A DNA stretch of 64,000 nucleotides from Comamonas terrae (GTDB lineage: Bacteria > Pseudomonadota > Gammaproteobacteria > Burkholderiales > Burkholderiaceae_C): assembly GCF_001544075.1 (NCBI RefSeq), contig NZ_BCNT01000008.1, positions 62,001 through 126,000 on the forward strand. Direction: 5' to 3'. Shown piece by piece: positions 50,903-59,758 of this stretch. Each line of letters begins with the position of its first letter. The stretch's first letter is position 1. The position numbers and the translations under genes were made by a program. The notes beneath the pieces were generated by a model. It searched no databases and was not told the origin of the DNA. It worked only from the letters and a program-made list of their open reading frames with translations.

Positions 50903-53470
50903 ATGCAAACAAGCAATTCCCGGACTGTGACTGCGGCCGAGCCCTCCGCAGAATCGATGGCCGCGCCCGTGCGCTGGTGGCGCAGCTGGTGGCGCAGTCT
51001 TTCGCCTACACGGCAGGACCGTTTTGCGGCGCTGGCACCGCTGGCCTCGGTGCTGATGTTCATGGCAGCCATCATTGCCTCGTTCTGGTATCTGCGCACG
51101 GAAGAGGTCGACCGAGAGCAGGAGGCCCTGCGGCGCGATGTGGAGTACGCGCAGCAGCGCGTGCGCCTGCGCCTGCTGGAGCGCCAGGAGCAGCTGATGC
51201 GCATGGCGCGCGACCTGGGCATCAAGGAACTGGGCAGGTCCGACTTTGCCAGCCGCTCCGAGGCGCTGATCAGCCAATATCCGGAACTGCAGTCCATCAC
51301 TTGGCTGGACGACAAGCGCCATGTACTGAGCAGCCAGGCCGCGCCTACCGTGGCTACCGACCAGTTGCGCGTGCCCGGCGAGACCCTGAACCAGGCGGAT
51401 GCCGTCAACGCCTACCAGCAGGCGCGCGAGATGCTGCAGCCCATTTATGTGCAAAGCCAAGGCCGCGACGGCGAGCCCTCTCCCCTGCTGCAGCTGCATG
51501 TCCCCATCAACAGCAACAACCGCTATGTAGGCGAGCTGCTGGGCGAGTTTTCCGTGGACAGCCTGCTGCGCTACGGCACGCCCACCGAAGTCATGGCGCG
51601 CTATGCCATCACCATGCGCGACAGCCATGGCCACATCCTGGCCGGCACCCCGCTCACCCTGCGCAAGAGGACGCCCAGCGAGCTATTGAACTTCCGCGCC
51701 ATCGCCAATGAATACGAGGTACCCGTTTCGCCCGTCGGCAATTCGCTCATGCTGCGTGCCCAGGCCTACCGTACCTCGCTGGGCGTGGTCGGCAGTGGCC
51801 TGTTCTGGCTGGTCGGCACCCTGAGCGCCATGACCGCCTGGATGCTGCTGGCCACCTGGCGGCACACGCGCCGGCGCCAGCGCGCGCAGGAAGCCCTGGT
51901 GGCCGAAACCAATTTCCGCCGCGCCATGGAAAACTCCGTGCTCACCGGCATGCGCGCACTGGACCTGCAGGGCCGCATCACCTATGTGAATGCGGCGTTC
52001 TGCCAGATGACGGGCTGGAGCGAACAGGAACTGGTGGGCCAGGTACCGCCCTATTCCTACTGGCCGGACAACGATTACGACAACCTGCACTCGCAACTGC
52101 GCGAGGAATTGTCGGGCAAGACCATCGTGGGCGGCTTCCAGGTGCGCGTGAAGCGCAAGAATGGCACGCTGTTCGATGCGCGCCTGTATGTCTCGCCGCT
52201 GATCGATGCCCACGGCCAGCATACGGGCTGGATGTCCTCGATGACCGACATCACCGAGCCCAACCGCATCCGCGAACAGCTTTCCGCCTCCTACGAGCGC
52301 TTCACCATCGTTCTGGAAGCCCTGGATGCGTCGGTTTCCGTGGCACCGCTGGGCGGAGCCGAGCTGCTGTTCGCCAACAAGCTCTATAGGCAATGGTTCG
52401 GCTCCCAGGCCGAAGGCCACCTGCAGCTGGTGGCCAAGGCCGGCGTGCTGCCCGCGCGCAGGCAGTCCCGGCGCGGCGAGGACGAGGATCTCGCGGGCGT
52501 GTCCGACTCCCTCACCGACGCGCGCAGCGAGAATGCGGAGATCTTCGTGCCCGACCTGGGCAAGTGGCTGGAAGTGCGCTCGCGCTATCTCAGTTGGGTC
52601 GACGGGCGCCTGGCCCAGATGGTGATTGCCACCGATATCACCCAGCGCCGCCTGGCCGAGGACCAGGCCGCGGCCCAGGCCGAGAAGGCCCAGACCGCCA
52701 GCCGCCTGATCACCATGGGCGAGATGGCCTCCAGCGTGGCACACGAACTCAACCAGCCGCTCACGGCCATCAGCAACTACAGCTCGGGCATGCTCTCGCG
52801 CCTGGAAAAAGGCACGCTGACCGAAGAGCAGATGAAGTTCGCGCTCGAAAAGACCGCCCACCAGGCACAGCGCGCGGGCCAGATCATCCAGCGCATCCGC
52901 TCCTTCGTGAAAAAGAGCGAGCCCAACCGCACCCTGGCGCAGGTCAGCGAAATGGTGAACGAGGCCGTGGAGCTGGCCGGCATCGAGCTGCGCCGGCGCA
53001 ACGTGCAACTGTCCACCCATGTTGCGGAGCGTTTGCCGCCCGTGATGGCCGACACCATTCTGATCGAGCAGGTTCTGATCAATCTGATGAAGAACAGCGC
53101 CGAGTCCATCGACCATTCGGACCGTCCCCCAGGCCAGCGCAGCGTGGAGCTGCGCGTTCGTCCGCAGATGTTCGAAAACCTCAAAGGCGTGGAGTTCACC
53201 GTGGAAGACACCGGCAAGGGCCTGCCGCCCGAAGTGCTGGAGCATCTCTTCGAAGCCTTCTTCTCGACCAAGTCCGAAGGCATGGGCATCGGCCTGAACC
53301 TCTGCCGCTCCATTGTGGAGTCGCATCACGGAAGAATGCGTGCCGAGAACCTCTACAATGGTTCCGAGGTCATTGGCTGCCGCTTTTCCTTCTGGCTGCC
53401 TCTGGCAACAATGGTGGAGACGACAACACTCGCCACGTCAACCGAATCCATACCGAGGACGATTGCATGA
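50903..53470 (+). CDS. PAS-containing membrane sensor histidine kinase
   Basis: 855 aa. Helix 1 (ALAPLASVLMFMAAIIASFWYL, about 43-65) and helix 2 (VVGSGLFWLVGTLSAMTAWMLLATW, about 295-320) enclose a periplasmic sensor region. A PAS domain follows (about 335-455: TGMRALDLQGRITYVNAAFCQMTGWSEQELVG), then a second, degenerate PAS-like region, the HisKA box SVAHELNQPLTAISNYSSG (His614) and the ATPase domain (NLMKNSAESI, EDTGKGLPPEVLEHLFEAFFSTKSEGMGIGLNL). It phosphorylates the FixJ-type regulator, whose start overlaps its stop. Divergent from aceE, so control of pyruvate metabolism is plausible but unproven. Confidence 0.93.
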   Translation: MQTSNSRTVTAAEPSAESMAAPVRWWRSWWRSLSPTRQDRFAALAPLASVLMFMAAIIASFWYLRTEEVDREQEALRRDVEYAQQRVRLRLLERQEQLMRMARDLGIKELGRSDFASRSEALISQYPELQSITWLDDKRHVLSSQAAPTVATDQLRVPGETLNQADAVNAYQQAREMLQPIYVQSQGRDGEPSPLLQLHVPINSNNRYVGELLGEFSVDSLLRYGTPTEVMARYAITMRDSHGHILAGTPLTLRKRTPSELLNFRAIANEYEVPVSPVGNSLMLRAQAYRTSLGVVGSGLFWLVGTLSAMTAWMLLATWRHTRRRQRAQEALVAETNFRRAMENSVLTGMRALDLQGRITYVNAAFCQMTGWSEQELVGQVPPYSYWPDNDYDNLHSQLREELSGKTIVGGFQVRVKRKNGTLFDARLYVSPLIDAHGQHTGWMSSMTDITEPNRIREQLSASYERFTIVLEALDASVSVAPLGGAELLFANKLYRQWFGSQAEGHLQLVAKAGVLPARRQSRRGEDEDLAGVSDSLTDARSENAEIFVPDLGKWLEVRSRYLSWVDGRLAQMVIATDITQRRLAEDQAAAQAEKAQTASRLITMGEMASSVAHELNQPLTAISNYSSGMLSRLEKGTLTEEQMKFALEKTAHQAQRAGQIIQRIRSFVKKSEPNRTLAQVSEMVNEAVELAGIELRRRNVQLSTHVAERLPPVMADTILIEQVLINLMKNSAESIDHSDRPPGQRSVELRVRPQMFENLKGVEFTVEDTGKGLPPEVLEHLFEAFFSTKSEGMGIGLNLCRSIVESHHGRMRAENLYNGSEVIGCRFSFWLPLATMVETTTLATSTESIPRTIA

Positions 53471-54117
53471 GTTTGATTCCCAAAAAAGGCACTGTGTACG
53501 TAGTTGATGACGATGAAGCGGTTCGTGATTCGTTGCAATGGCTGCTCGAAGGCAAGGACTACCGTGTCCGCTGCTTCGATTCCGCAGAGACCTTTCTTTC
53601 GCGCTACGACCCCCGCGAAGTTGCCTGCCTGATCGTGGACATCCGCATGGGCGGCATGACCGGCCTGGAGCTGCAGGACCGCCTGATCGAACGCAAGTCC
53701 CCCCTGCCCATCGTGTTCATCACCGGCCACGGCGATGTGCCCATGGCCGTGAACACCATGAAGAAAGGCGCGCTGGACTTCATCCAGAAGCCTTTCAACG
53801 AGGAAGAGCTGGTGGGCCTGGTCGAACGCATGCTGGACCATGCGCGCGAAGCCTTTGCCGGCCACCAGCAGGCCGCCAACCGCGATGCGCTGCTGGCCAA
53901 GCTCACGGGCCGCGAGGCGCAGGTGCTCGAGCGCATCGTGGCAGGCCGCCTGAACAAGCAGATCGCCGACGACCTGGGCATCAGCATCAAGACCGTGGAG
54001 GCGCACCGCGCCAACATCATGGAAAAGCTCAACGCCAACACCGTTGCCGACCTGCTCAAGATCGCGCTGGGCCAAGGCCAGACCGCGGCCGCAGCCAAGG
54101 CGGCCGCCACCCACTGA
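53467..54117 (+). CDS. FixJ/NarL-type response regulator
   Basis: 216 aa; ATGA overlap with the kinase gene. Receiver domain: VYVVDDDEAVRDSL, phospho-acceptor Asp58 in CLIVDIRMGGMTGLEL, ITGHGDVPMAV, and Lys in DFIQKPFNEEEL. A C-terminal LuxR-type helix-turn-helix follows (LTGREAQVLERIVAGRLNKQIADDLGISIKTVEAHRANIMEKL), ending in an Ala-rich tail. The FixJ subclass activates transcription when phosphorylated. Targets are not shown by the sequence; the aceE promoter region is the nearest candidate. Confidence 0.94.
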   Translation: MSLIPKKGTVYVVDDDEAVRDSLQWLLEGKDYRVRCFDSAETFLSRYDPREVACLIVDIRMGGMTGLELQDRLIERKSPLPIVFITGHGDVPMAVNTMKKGALDFIQKPFNEEELVGLVERMLDHAREAFAGHQQAANRDALLAKLTGREAQVLERIVAGRLNKQIADDLGISIKTVEAHRANIMEKLNANTVADLLKIALGQGQTAAAAKAAATH

Positions 54118-54210
54118 ACACGGAGCCGGTTCCGGCTTGCCGGATCGGCAGGATAATCGGGGAAAGCCAGCACAAAGCTTTCGTGCTTTCAGATTAGCCC
54201 ACTTCCATTC

Positions 54211-54256
54211 TGATAGCTGCTAGCGCTTGTATATCAAGGGTTAGCAGCATTTTTAT
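54211..54256. repeat. Palindromic intergenic repeat copy
   Basis: GATAGCTGCTAGCGCTTG ... AAGGGTTAGCAGCATTTTTATT: the clearest copy of the element in this window, between the response regulator and folD. Confidence 0.7.
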
Positions 54257-54271
54257 TGGTAAACCCCAGCC

Positions 54272-55126
54272 ATGACAGCCCAAATCATCGACGGCAAATC
54301 CCTTTCCGAACAACTGCGCAAGGAAGTCGCCACGCGCGCCGCCGCGCTGAAAGCCAAAGGCATCACGCCGGGCCTGGCGGTGATCCTCGTCGGTGACAAC
54401 CAGGCCTCCCAGGTCTACGTGCGCAACAAGGTCAAGGCCTGCGAAGATGTAGGCTTCCATTCGGTACTGGAGAAGTACGATGCCGCGATGACGCAAGCGG
54501 AGCTGCTGGCCCGCGTCGAGGCATTGAACAACGATCCCAGCATCCATGGCATCCTGGTGCAGTTGCCCCTGCCCAAGCACATCGACGATCACAAGGTCAT
54601 CGAGACCATTTCGCCGGCCAAGGACGTCGATGGCTTCCACGTGGCCAGCGCCGGCGCGCTGATGGTGGGCGAAGTTGGCTTCAAGGCCTGTACGCCCTAC
54701 GGTTGCATGAAGATGCTTGAATCCATCGGCATGAAGGACCTGCGCGGCAAGCACGCCGTGGTCATCGGCCGCTCCAACATCGTGGGCAAGCCCATGGCCA
54801 TGATGCTGCTGGCCGCCAATGCCACCGTCACCATCACCCACAGCGGCACGGCCGATCTGGGCGCCATGACACGCCAGGCAGACATCGTGGTGGCTGCCGT
54901 GGGCAAGGTCAACGTGCTGACTGCGGACATGGTCAAGCCCGGCGCCGTGGTGATCGATGTGGGCATGAACCGCAACGCCGAGGGCAAGCTCTGCGGCGAC
55001 GTGGACTTCGAAGGCGTCAAGCAGGTCGCAGGCTACATCACGCCCGTGCCCGGCGGCGTGGGCCCCATGACCATCACCATGCTGCTGGTCAACACCATGG
55101 AGTCCGCCGAGCGCGCGGCCGTCTGA
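54272..55126 (+). CDS. folD: Methylenetetrahydrofolate dehydrogenase / methenyltetrahydrofolate cyclohydrolase
   Basis: 284 aa, normal length. It contains [29 protein letters not shown] (catalytic Lys in the YVRNK motif), [42 protein letters not shown] (NADP-binding) and the C-terminal [15 protein letters not shown], all diagnostic. It interconverts one-carbon folate derivatives in the cytoplasm. It stands alone between the regulator and prlC. Confidence 0.97.
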   Translation: MTAQIIDGKSLSEQLRKEVATRAAALKAKGITPGLAVILVGDNQASQVYVRNKVKACEDVGFHSVLEKYDAAMTQAELLARVEALNNDPSIHGILVQLPLPKHIDDHKVIETISPAKDVDGFHVASAGALMVGEVGFKACTPYGCMKMLESIGMKDLRGKHAVVIGRSNIVGKPMAMMLLAANATVTITHSGTADLGAMTRQADIVVAAVGKVNVLTADMVKPGAVVIDVGMNRNAEGKLCGDVDFEGVKQVAGYITPVPGGVGPMTITMLLVNTMESAERAAV

Positions 55127-55271
55127 GACCGGCCCGCATGCAGGGCTTGTGCGTGGGTCTCGGCCGGTGTCCGCATGGACGCTGACCTCAGGCTGACGCT
55201 ATCGCAGCCATAGCAACTTCCCGTCCTGGCCAGCGCTTGATTTCCCGGTTTTTGCCGGAAACTGATACAGC

Positions 55272-57308
55272 ATGAGCAATCCACTTCTCGAATCCTCCGA
55301 CCTGCCCCTGTTCGACCGCATCACGCCTGCGGATGTGGGCCCTGCCATCGACATCCTGCTGGCGCGCGCCAGCGAGGCGCTGGAGACCGTCACGGCGCCC
55401 GGTTTTCCTGCGCAATGGCAAGCCATCTCCGCCGTGCTGGATGTCGCCACCGAGAAGCTGGGCACGGCCTGGGCAGCCGTCAACCACCTCAACAGCGTGG
55501 CCGATACGCCCGAGCTGCGTGCAGCGTACAACCAGGTTCTGCCCAAGGTCACCGAGTTCTGGACGAATCTGGGCGCCGACGAGCGCCTGTATGCCAAATA
55601 CAAGGCCATTGACCCCGCCAGCCTGAACAAGGAGCAGCGCGCAGCCTGGGACCATGCAATGCGCGGCTTCGTGCTGTCGGGCGCCGAGCTGCAGGGCGCG
55701 GCCAAGGAACGCTTTGCGCAGATCCAGGCACGCTCTGCCGAGCTGGCCCAGAAGTTCAGCGAAAACGCTCTCGATGCCACCGATGCCTTTGCCTACTACG
55801 CCACGGCCGAGGAGCTGGACGGCGTGCCCGCCGATGTGCAGCAGGCAGCGCGTGCCGCCGCGGAAGCCGAAGGCAAGCCAGGCTTCAAGCTCACGCTGAA
55901 AATGCCCTGCTACCTGCCGGTCATGCAGTTTGCCAGGAGCAGTGCGCTGCGCGAAAAGCTCTATCACGCCTATGTGACCCGCGCTTCCGATCAGGCCGAA
56001 GGTGAAGCCAAGCGCTTCGACAACACAGAAGTGATGAAGGAAATCCTGGCGCTGCGCAAGGAGGAAGCCCAACTGCTCGGCTATGCCAACTTCGGCGAAG
56101 TGTCGCTGGTCCCCAAGATGGCCGATTCGCCCAGGCAGGTCGTCGACTTCCTGCGGGACTTGGCGCGCCGGGCCCGCCCCTATGCCGAAAAGGATGTGGC
56201 AGACCTGCGCGAGTTCGCCCGCAAGGAACTGGATATCGCCGATCCCCAGCCCTGGGACTGGGCCTTCATCGGCGAAAAGCTCAAGGAAGCCCGCTATTCC
56301 TTCAGCGAGCAGGAGCTCAAGCAATATTTTCCCGCGCCCAAGGTGCTGGCAGGCCTGTTCAAGATCGTGGAGACCCTGTTCGAAGTCTCCATCCGCCGCG
56401 ACGAGGCACCGGTCTGGAATTCCAGCGTGGAGTTCTACCGCATCGAGCGCGAAGGCCAGCTGGTCGGCCAGTTCTACCTGGACCCCGCAGCCCGCAAGGG
56501 CAAGCGCGGCGGCGCCTGGATGGACGATGTACGCACGCGCTGGCTGCGCCCCGACACCCACCAGCTGCAGACGCCTGTGGCCCATCTGGTCTGCAACTTC
56601 GCGGCCGGTGTGGAAGGCAAGCCGCCGCTGCTCACGCACGACGATGTGATCACGCTGTTCCATGAGACAGGCCACGGGCTGCACCACATGCTCACCCAGG
56701 TCAACGATCGCGACGTCTCGGGCATTGCCGGCGTGGAATGGGATGCCGTGGAGCTGCCCAGCCAGTTCATGGAGAACTTCTGCTGGGAGTGGGATGTGCT
56801 CAAGCATATGACCGCCCATGTGGACACGGGCGAGCCGCTGCCCCGCGCACTCTACGACAAGATGATTGCCGCCAAGAATTTCCAGTCCGGCATGCAGACG
56901 CTGCGCCAGATCGAGTTCGCGCTGTTCGACATGCTGCTGCATACCGAGCATAGCCCTGCGGATGACTTCATGCCTCTGCTGGCCAGGGTGCGCTCGGAAG
57001 TGGCCGTGCTGCCCACGACGGCCTACAACCGCATGGCCCATACCTTCAGCCACATCTTTGCGGGCGGCTACGCCGCGGGCTACTACAGCTACAAGTGGGC
57101 GGAAGTGCTTTCCGCCGATGCCTATGCGGCCTTCGAGGAAACGGTCCTGCCCGACGGCTCGCCCAACCCCGAGACCGGCCGCAAGTACCGCCAATCCATC
57201 CTCGAAGCCGGCGGCAGCCGCCCGGCCATGGAGTCCTTCAAGGCCTTCCGCGGCCGCGAGCCCCAGCTCGACGCTTTGCTGCGCCATCAGGGTATGGCCC
57301 AGGCCTGA
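55272..57308 (+). CDS. prlC: Oligopeptidase A (M3 metallopeptidase)
   Basis: 678 aa, typical length. The zinc motif FHETGHGLHHM places His464, Glu465 and His468, and the third ligand Glu lies in the following helix (SQFMENFCWEWD). GVEWDAVELPSQFMENF and FAGGYAAGYYSYKWAEVLSADAYAAFE are conserved M3 family segments. It degrades cytoplasmic peptides, including cleaved signal peptides. The 99 bases before the next gene are unremarkable. Confidence 0.96.
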   Translation: MSNPLLESSDLPLFDRITPADVGPAIDILLARASEALETVTAPGFPAQWQAISAVLDVATEKLGTAWAAVNHLNSVADTPELRAAYNQVLPKVTEFWTNLGADERLYAKYKAIDPASLNKEQRAAWDHAMRGFVLSGAELQGAAKERFAQIQARSAELAQKFSENALDATDAFAYYATAEELDGVPADVQQAARAAAEAEGKPGFKLTLKMPCYLPVMQFARSSALREKLYHAYVTRASDQAEGEAKRFDNTEVMKEILALRKEEAQLLGYANFGEVSLVPKMADSPRQVVDFLRDLARRARPYAEKDVADLREFARKELDIADPQPWDWAFIGEKLKEARYSFSEQELKQYFPAPKVLAGLFKIVETLFEVSIRRDEAPVWNSSVEFYRIEREGQLVGQFYLDPAARKGKRGGAWMDDVRTRWLRPDTHQLQTPVAHLVCNFAAGVEGKPPLLTHDDVITLFHETGHGLHHMLTQVNDRDVSGIAGVEWDAVELPSQFMENFCWEWDVLKHMTAHVDTGEPLPRALYDKMIAAKNFQSGMQTLRQIEFALFDMLLHTEHSPADDFMPLLARVRSEVAVLPTTAYNRMAHTFSHIFAGGYAAGYYSYKWAEVLSADAYAAFEETVLPDGSPNPETGRKYRQSILEAGGSRPAMESFKAFRGREPQLDALLRHQGMAQA

Positions 57309-57407
57309 ACAGGCACTTCTTCAGCCTCCTGCAAAAGGTGCCGGTTGCTGCGCCTTTTGCTGTCTGGCGGCGGATAGCTGCGCTAAGCTAGGTCGGCCTT
57401 TTCAGCC

Positions 57408-58130
57408 ATGACCTACGCCTTGCTCATGCCACAGAACGACTTTTCCGCTACCTCTTCTTTTTTGCGCTTCGGACGGCGAAGCCGCAATACCCTGTTGCAG
57501 ATGGCCGTGCTTGCAGCCTGCCTGGGTGTCTCCATGGGGCAGGCCCAGGGCATCTACAAAAGTGTGGGGCCGGACGGGCGGGTGACGTTCTCCGACCGGC
57601 CTGTCCTCCAGAGCGGCCAAAGAATGGAATCCGCCCCAACGGCTGCTCCCGCGTCGCCGCCCGCAGGCAATGCCTCACTGCCCTATGCGCTGCGCCAGAC
57701 TGCCAGCCGCTATCCAGTTGCCCTGTATTCCGCCAAGGATTGTCAGCCCTGCGATGAGGCTCGCTGTTTTCTGCAGGCGCGCGGCATACCTTTCGCGGAA
57801 TGGCTGGTGGAGACAAGCGCCGATCAGGCGGCCCTGCAAAAACTCAGTGGCCAGAACTCCCTTCCGTTCGCCACCATCGGGCAGCAGCATCTGAACGGCT
57901 TTGCCGAGAACATCTGGGGGGAGTATCTCAGTGCTGCAGGCTATCCTGCAAAGTCCCAGCTTCCCACGGGCTACCAACCGCCTCCCGCTGCCAAGCTGAC
58001 AAAGCCCATGGCCGAAGAACAGCCATTGAAACAGGCTGCCACAGACACGCCAGCCGAAGCAACGCGCCCGGCAGCCACCCCGCCACCTGGTTCAACGGCA
58101 GCGGATAACCCTGCCGGTCTGCGTTTTTAG
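57408..58130 (+). CDS. Exported DUF4124-glutaredoxin fusion protein
   Basis: 240 aa; ATG at 57408 (57426 possible). A signal peptide (LLQMAVLAACLGVSMGQAQG) is followed by a DUF4124 segment (IYKSVGPDGRVTFSDRP), a Pro/Ala linker and a glutaredoxin-like domain (about 100-185) with redox motif CQPCDEARCFLQARGIPF and the cis-Pro region SLPFATIGQQHLNGF. The tail is long, Pro/Ala/Thr-rich. It should act in the periplasm, possibly as a thiol-disulfide or metal-related protein. Partner unknown. Confidence 0.85.
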   Translation: MTYALLMPQNDFSATSSFLRFGRRSRNTLLQMAVLAACLGVSMGQAQGIYKSVGPDGRVTFSDRPVLQSGQRMESAPTAAPASPPAGNASLPYALRQTASRYPVALYSAKDCQPCDEARCFLQARGIPFAEWLVETSADQAALQKLSGQNSLPFATIGQQHLNGFAENIWGEYLSAAGYPAKSQLPTGYQPPPAAKLTKPMAEEQPLKQAATDTPAEATRPAATPPPGSTAADNPAGLRF

Positions 58131-58228
58131 GAGTGCAGATGCACGGATGGAAAGCGGGCTCAACAAATCAGCGCAGCAGCCGGTAAGCTCAATCGGGGAT
58201 TGAGCTTTCGCCGGTTCTCGGCAGGCCG

Positions 58229-58402
58229 CTACCACTCGCCGACATTGCGGATACGCTGAACCCAATCCAACGCGTCCTCTTCGGCTTGTCCCGCGGCCTT
58301 CATGCCTTCCCCCAGTTCCTGCTGGAGCGGCGGAGGAGAAAAGTGTTCGCGACCGAACGTATGCTCGGTCAAAGCGTTGTTCGAAGTCTTGGGCATGTCC
58401 AT
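58229..58402 (-). CDS. Small acidic hypothetical protein
   Basis: 57 aa from the ATG at 58402, supported by an excellent ribosome site (AAAGGAG, 7 bases upstream). Soluble and charged, with HFSPPPLQQELGEGMKAAGQAEEDALDWVQ and a C-terminal Trp. Family not recognised. It is convergent with the DUF4124-glutaredoxin gene and divergent from yigZ. Confidence 0.65.
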   Translation of the reverse strand: MDMPKTSNNALTEHTFGREHFSPPPLQQELGEGMKAAGQAEEDALDWVQRIRNVGEW

Positions 58403-58568
58403 GGCTGCACTCCTTTGCAAAAAGCTTACAGCTCATGCCCTCTTGCGTATGTAGGAAGAAGAAACATGTCTATGCGTTTTCGATCCAGATAATCCCGCAA
58501 GCATGGGCACGCAGCCCGGGCGGCATAGGGAAAGGCAGTGCCCTTTTCACGCTATGCTGCCGTCCTCT

Positions 58569-59153
58569 ATGCCCCAGACTCTCCGAACAGCAGCGCACAG
58601 CGATCTCATCATCAAGAAAAGTCGTTTCATTGGCTGCGTCCAACCCATGACCGACAGAGCCAGTGCCCAGGCCGTAGTCGAGCAGCTGCGGCGCCAGCAT
58701 CCAGGAGCCAATCATGTGTGCTGGGCCTTGCTGGCCGGTGGCCAGTCGGCCGCTGTGGACGATGGCGAGCCAAGCGGGACCGCGGGCCGCCCCATGCTCG
58801 ATGTGTTGCGCCACCAGGGTCTGGAAGGCGTGCTGGCAACCGTGGTGCGCTATTTCGGTGGTGTCAAGCTGGGCGCAGGTGGCTTGGTGCGCGCCTATAC
58901 CGATGCGGTAGCCCAAGCGCTGATGCAGGCCGAGAAGGTTGCCATCCAGCGCATGTGCCTGCTGCGCTGCGCTGCGCCGTATGCGCTCGAAGGCATGATT
59001 CGCCGCCAGATAGAAGCCGCCGGGGCCGAACTTGTCAGCGTCGAGCATGGCAGTCTTGTCACCATGCACATACAGCTGCCCCAACCGCAATCCACTGCAT
59101 TTGTGGACCTGCTCAACGAAAACGGCCAAGGCCGCGTCGGCTGGCTGGACTAA
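58569..59153 (+). CDS. yigZ: YigZ/IMPACT-family protein
   Basis: 194 aa from the ATG at 58569; an ATG at 58554 would add five residues. The opening HSDLIIKKSRFIGCVQPM, then GANHVCWALLAGG, DDGEPSGTAGRPMLDVL and VVRYFGGVKLGAGGLVRAY are the IMPACT/UPF0029 signature. A C-terminal ferredoxin-like domain follows. The conserved N-terminal domain may bind nucleic acid; precise function is unknown. Confidence 0.92.
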   Translation: MPQTLRTAAHSDLIIKKSRFIGCVQPMTDRASAQAVVEQLRRQHPGANHVCWALLAGGQSAAVDDGEPSGTAGRPMLDVLRHQGLEGVLATVVRYFGGVKLGAGGLVRAYTDAVAQALMQAEKVAIQRMCLLRCAAPYALEGMIRRQIEAAGAELVSVEHGSLVTMHIQLPQPQSTAFVDLLNENGQGRVGWLD

Positions 59154-59395
59154 TGCATCTCCCTGGACAGCTGTTCCTTTATGCAACAGTCCAGCTTGCC
59201 TGAGAAAAATATTTTTCCGCTCTCAAAATCCAAGCAATAAAGCCTTGCTGACGTTGGCAGAGCCAGTGCATTTAAGGTCTGAACAGGTCTTTTCAAAGGC
59301 CAGTCAACCATGGCAAAAAGACGTCGACCTCCATAGAATCCAGGAGCCTGATACAAATAGAAACACAACCACCACAATATCGAGAGGGAACAGAC

Positions 59396-59701
59396 ATGGT
59401 CAGGAGCCACAAGCTCGTTGGGAAATGCAAGAAGGCTGTTGCCGCAGCCATCCTCAACAAAATCCAGCAGCGCCAGTTCATGCGTGCCGCTTTTTTGAGA
59501 AGCTGGAGTTCCCTCGCGGTAGTGGCCTCTGCGTCAACCGCCCTGTGGACATTCTTCCCCCAATTCACCTTGCTGTTCGGGTGCATCGCCGGTGCGGGCT
59601 GTGTCAGCATTGCCATCGACTGCTTGCAATTCGCACGCGTTCAGCGCCGCAAAAGTATCGAGCGCTTTGTTTCACGCGCATGCCTGCGCTTCGCTAGCTG
59701 A
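59396..59701 (+). CDS. Small basic membrane protein of unknown function
   Basis: 101 aa, GAGAGGGAA before the ATG. A basic N-terminus (MVRSHKLVGKCKKAV) is followed by two hydrophobic stretches (SLAVVASASTALWTFF and FTLLFGCIAGAGCVSIAIDCL) and a basic tail. No family recognised. Convergent with the short sensor kinase gene, so it belongs to the accessory right end rather than to yigZ. The 242 bases before it hold no other gene. Confidence 0.6.
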   Translation: MVRSHKLVGKCKKAVAAAILNKIQQRQFMRAAFLRSWSSLAVVASASTALWTFFPQFTLLFGCIAGAGCVSIAIDCLQFARVQRRKSIERFVSRACLRFAS

Positions 59702-59758
59702 TCCTGATCTTTTAGCTCTTCAAGGCTGGCGATGCAGGCAATGCGCTGCCTGGTTGGC

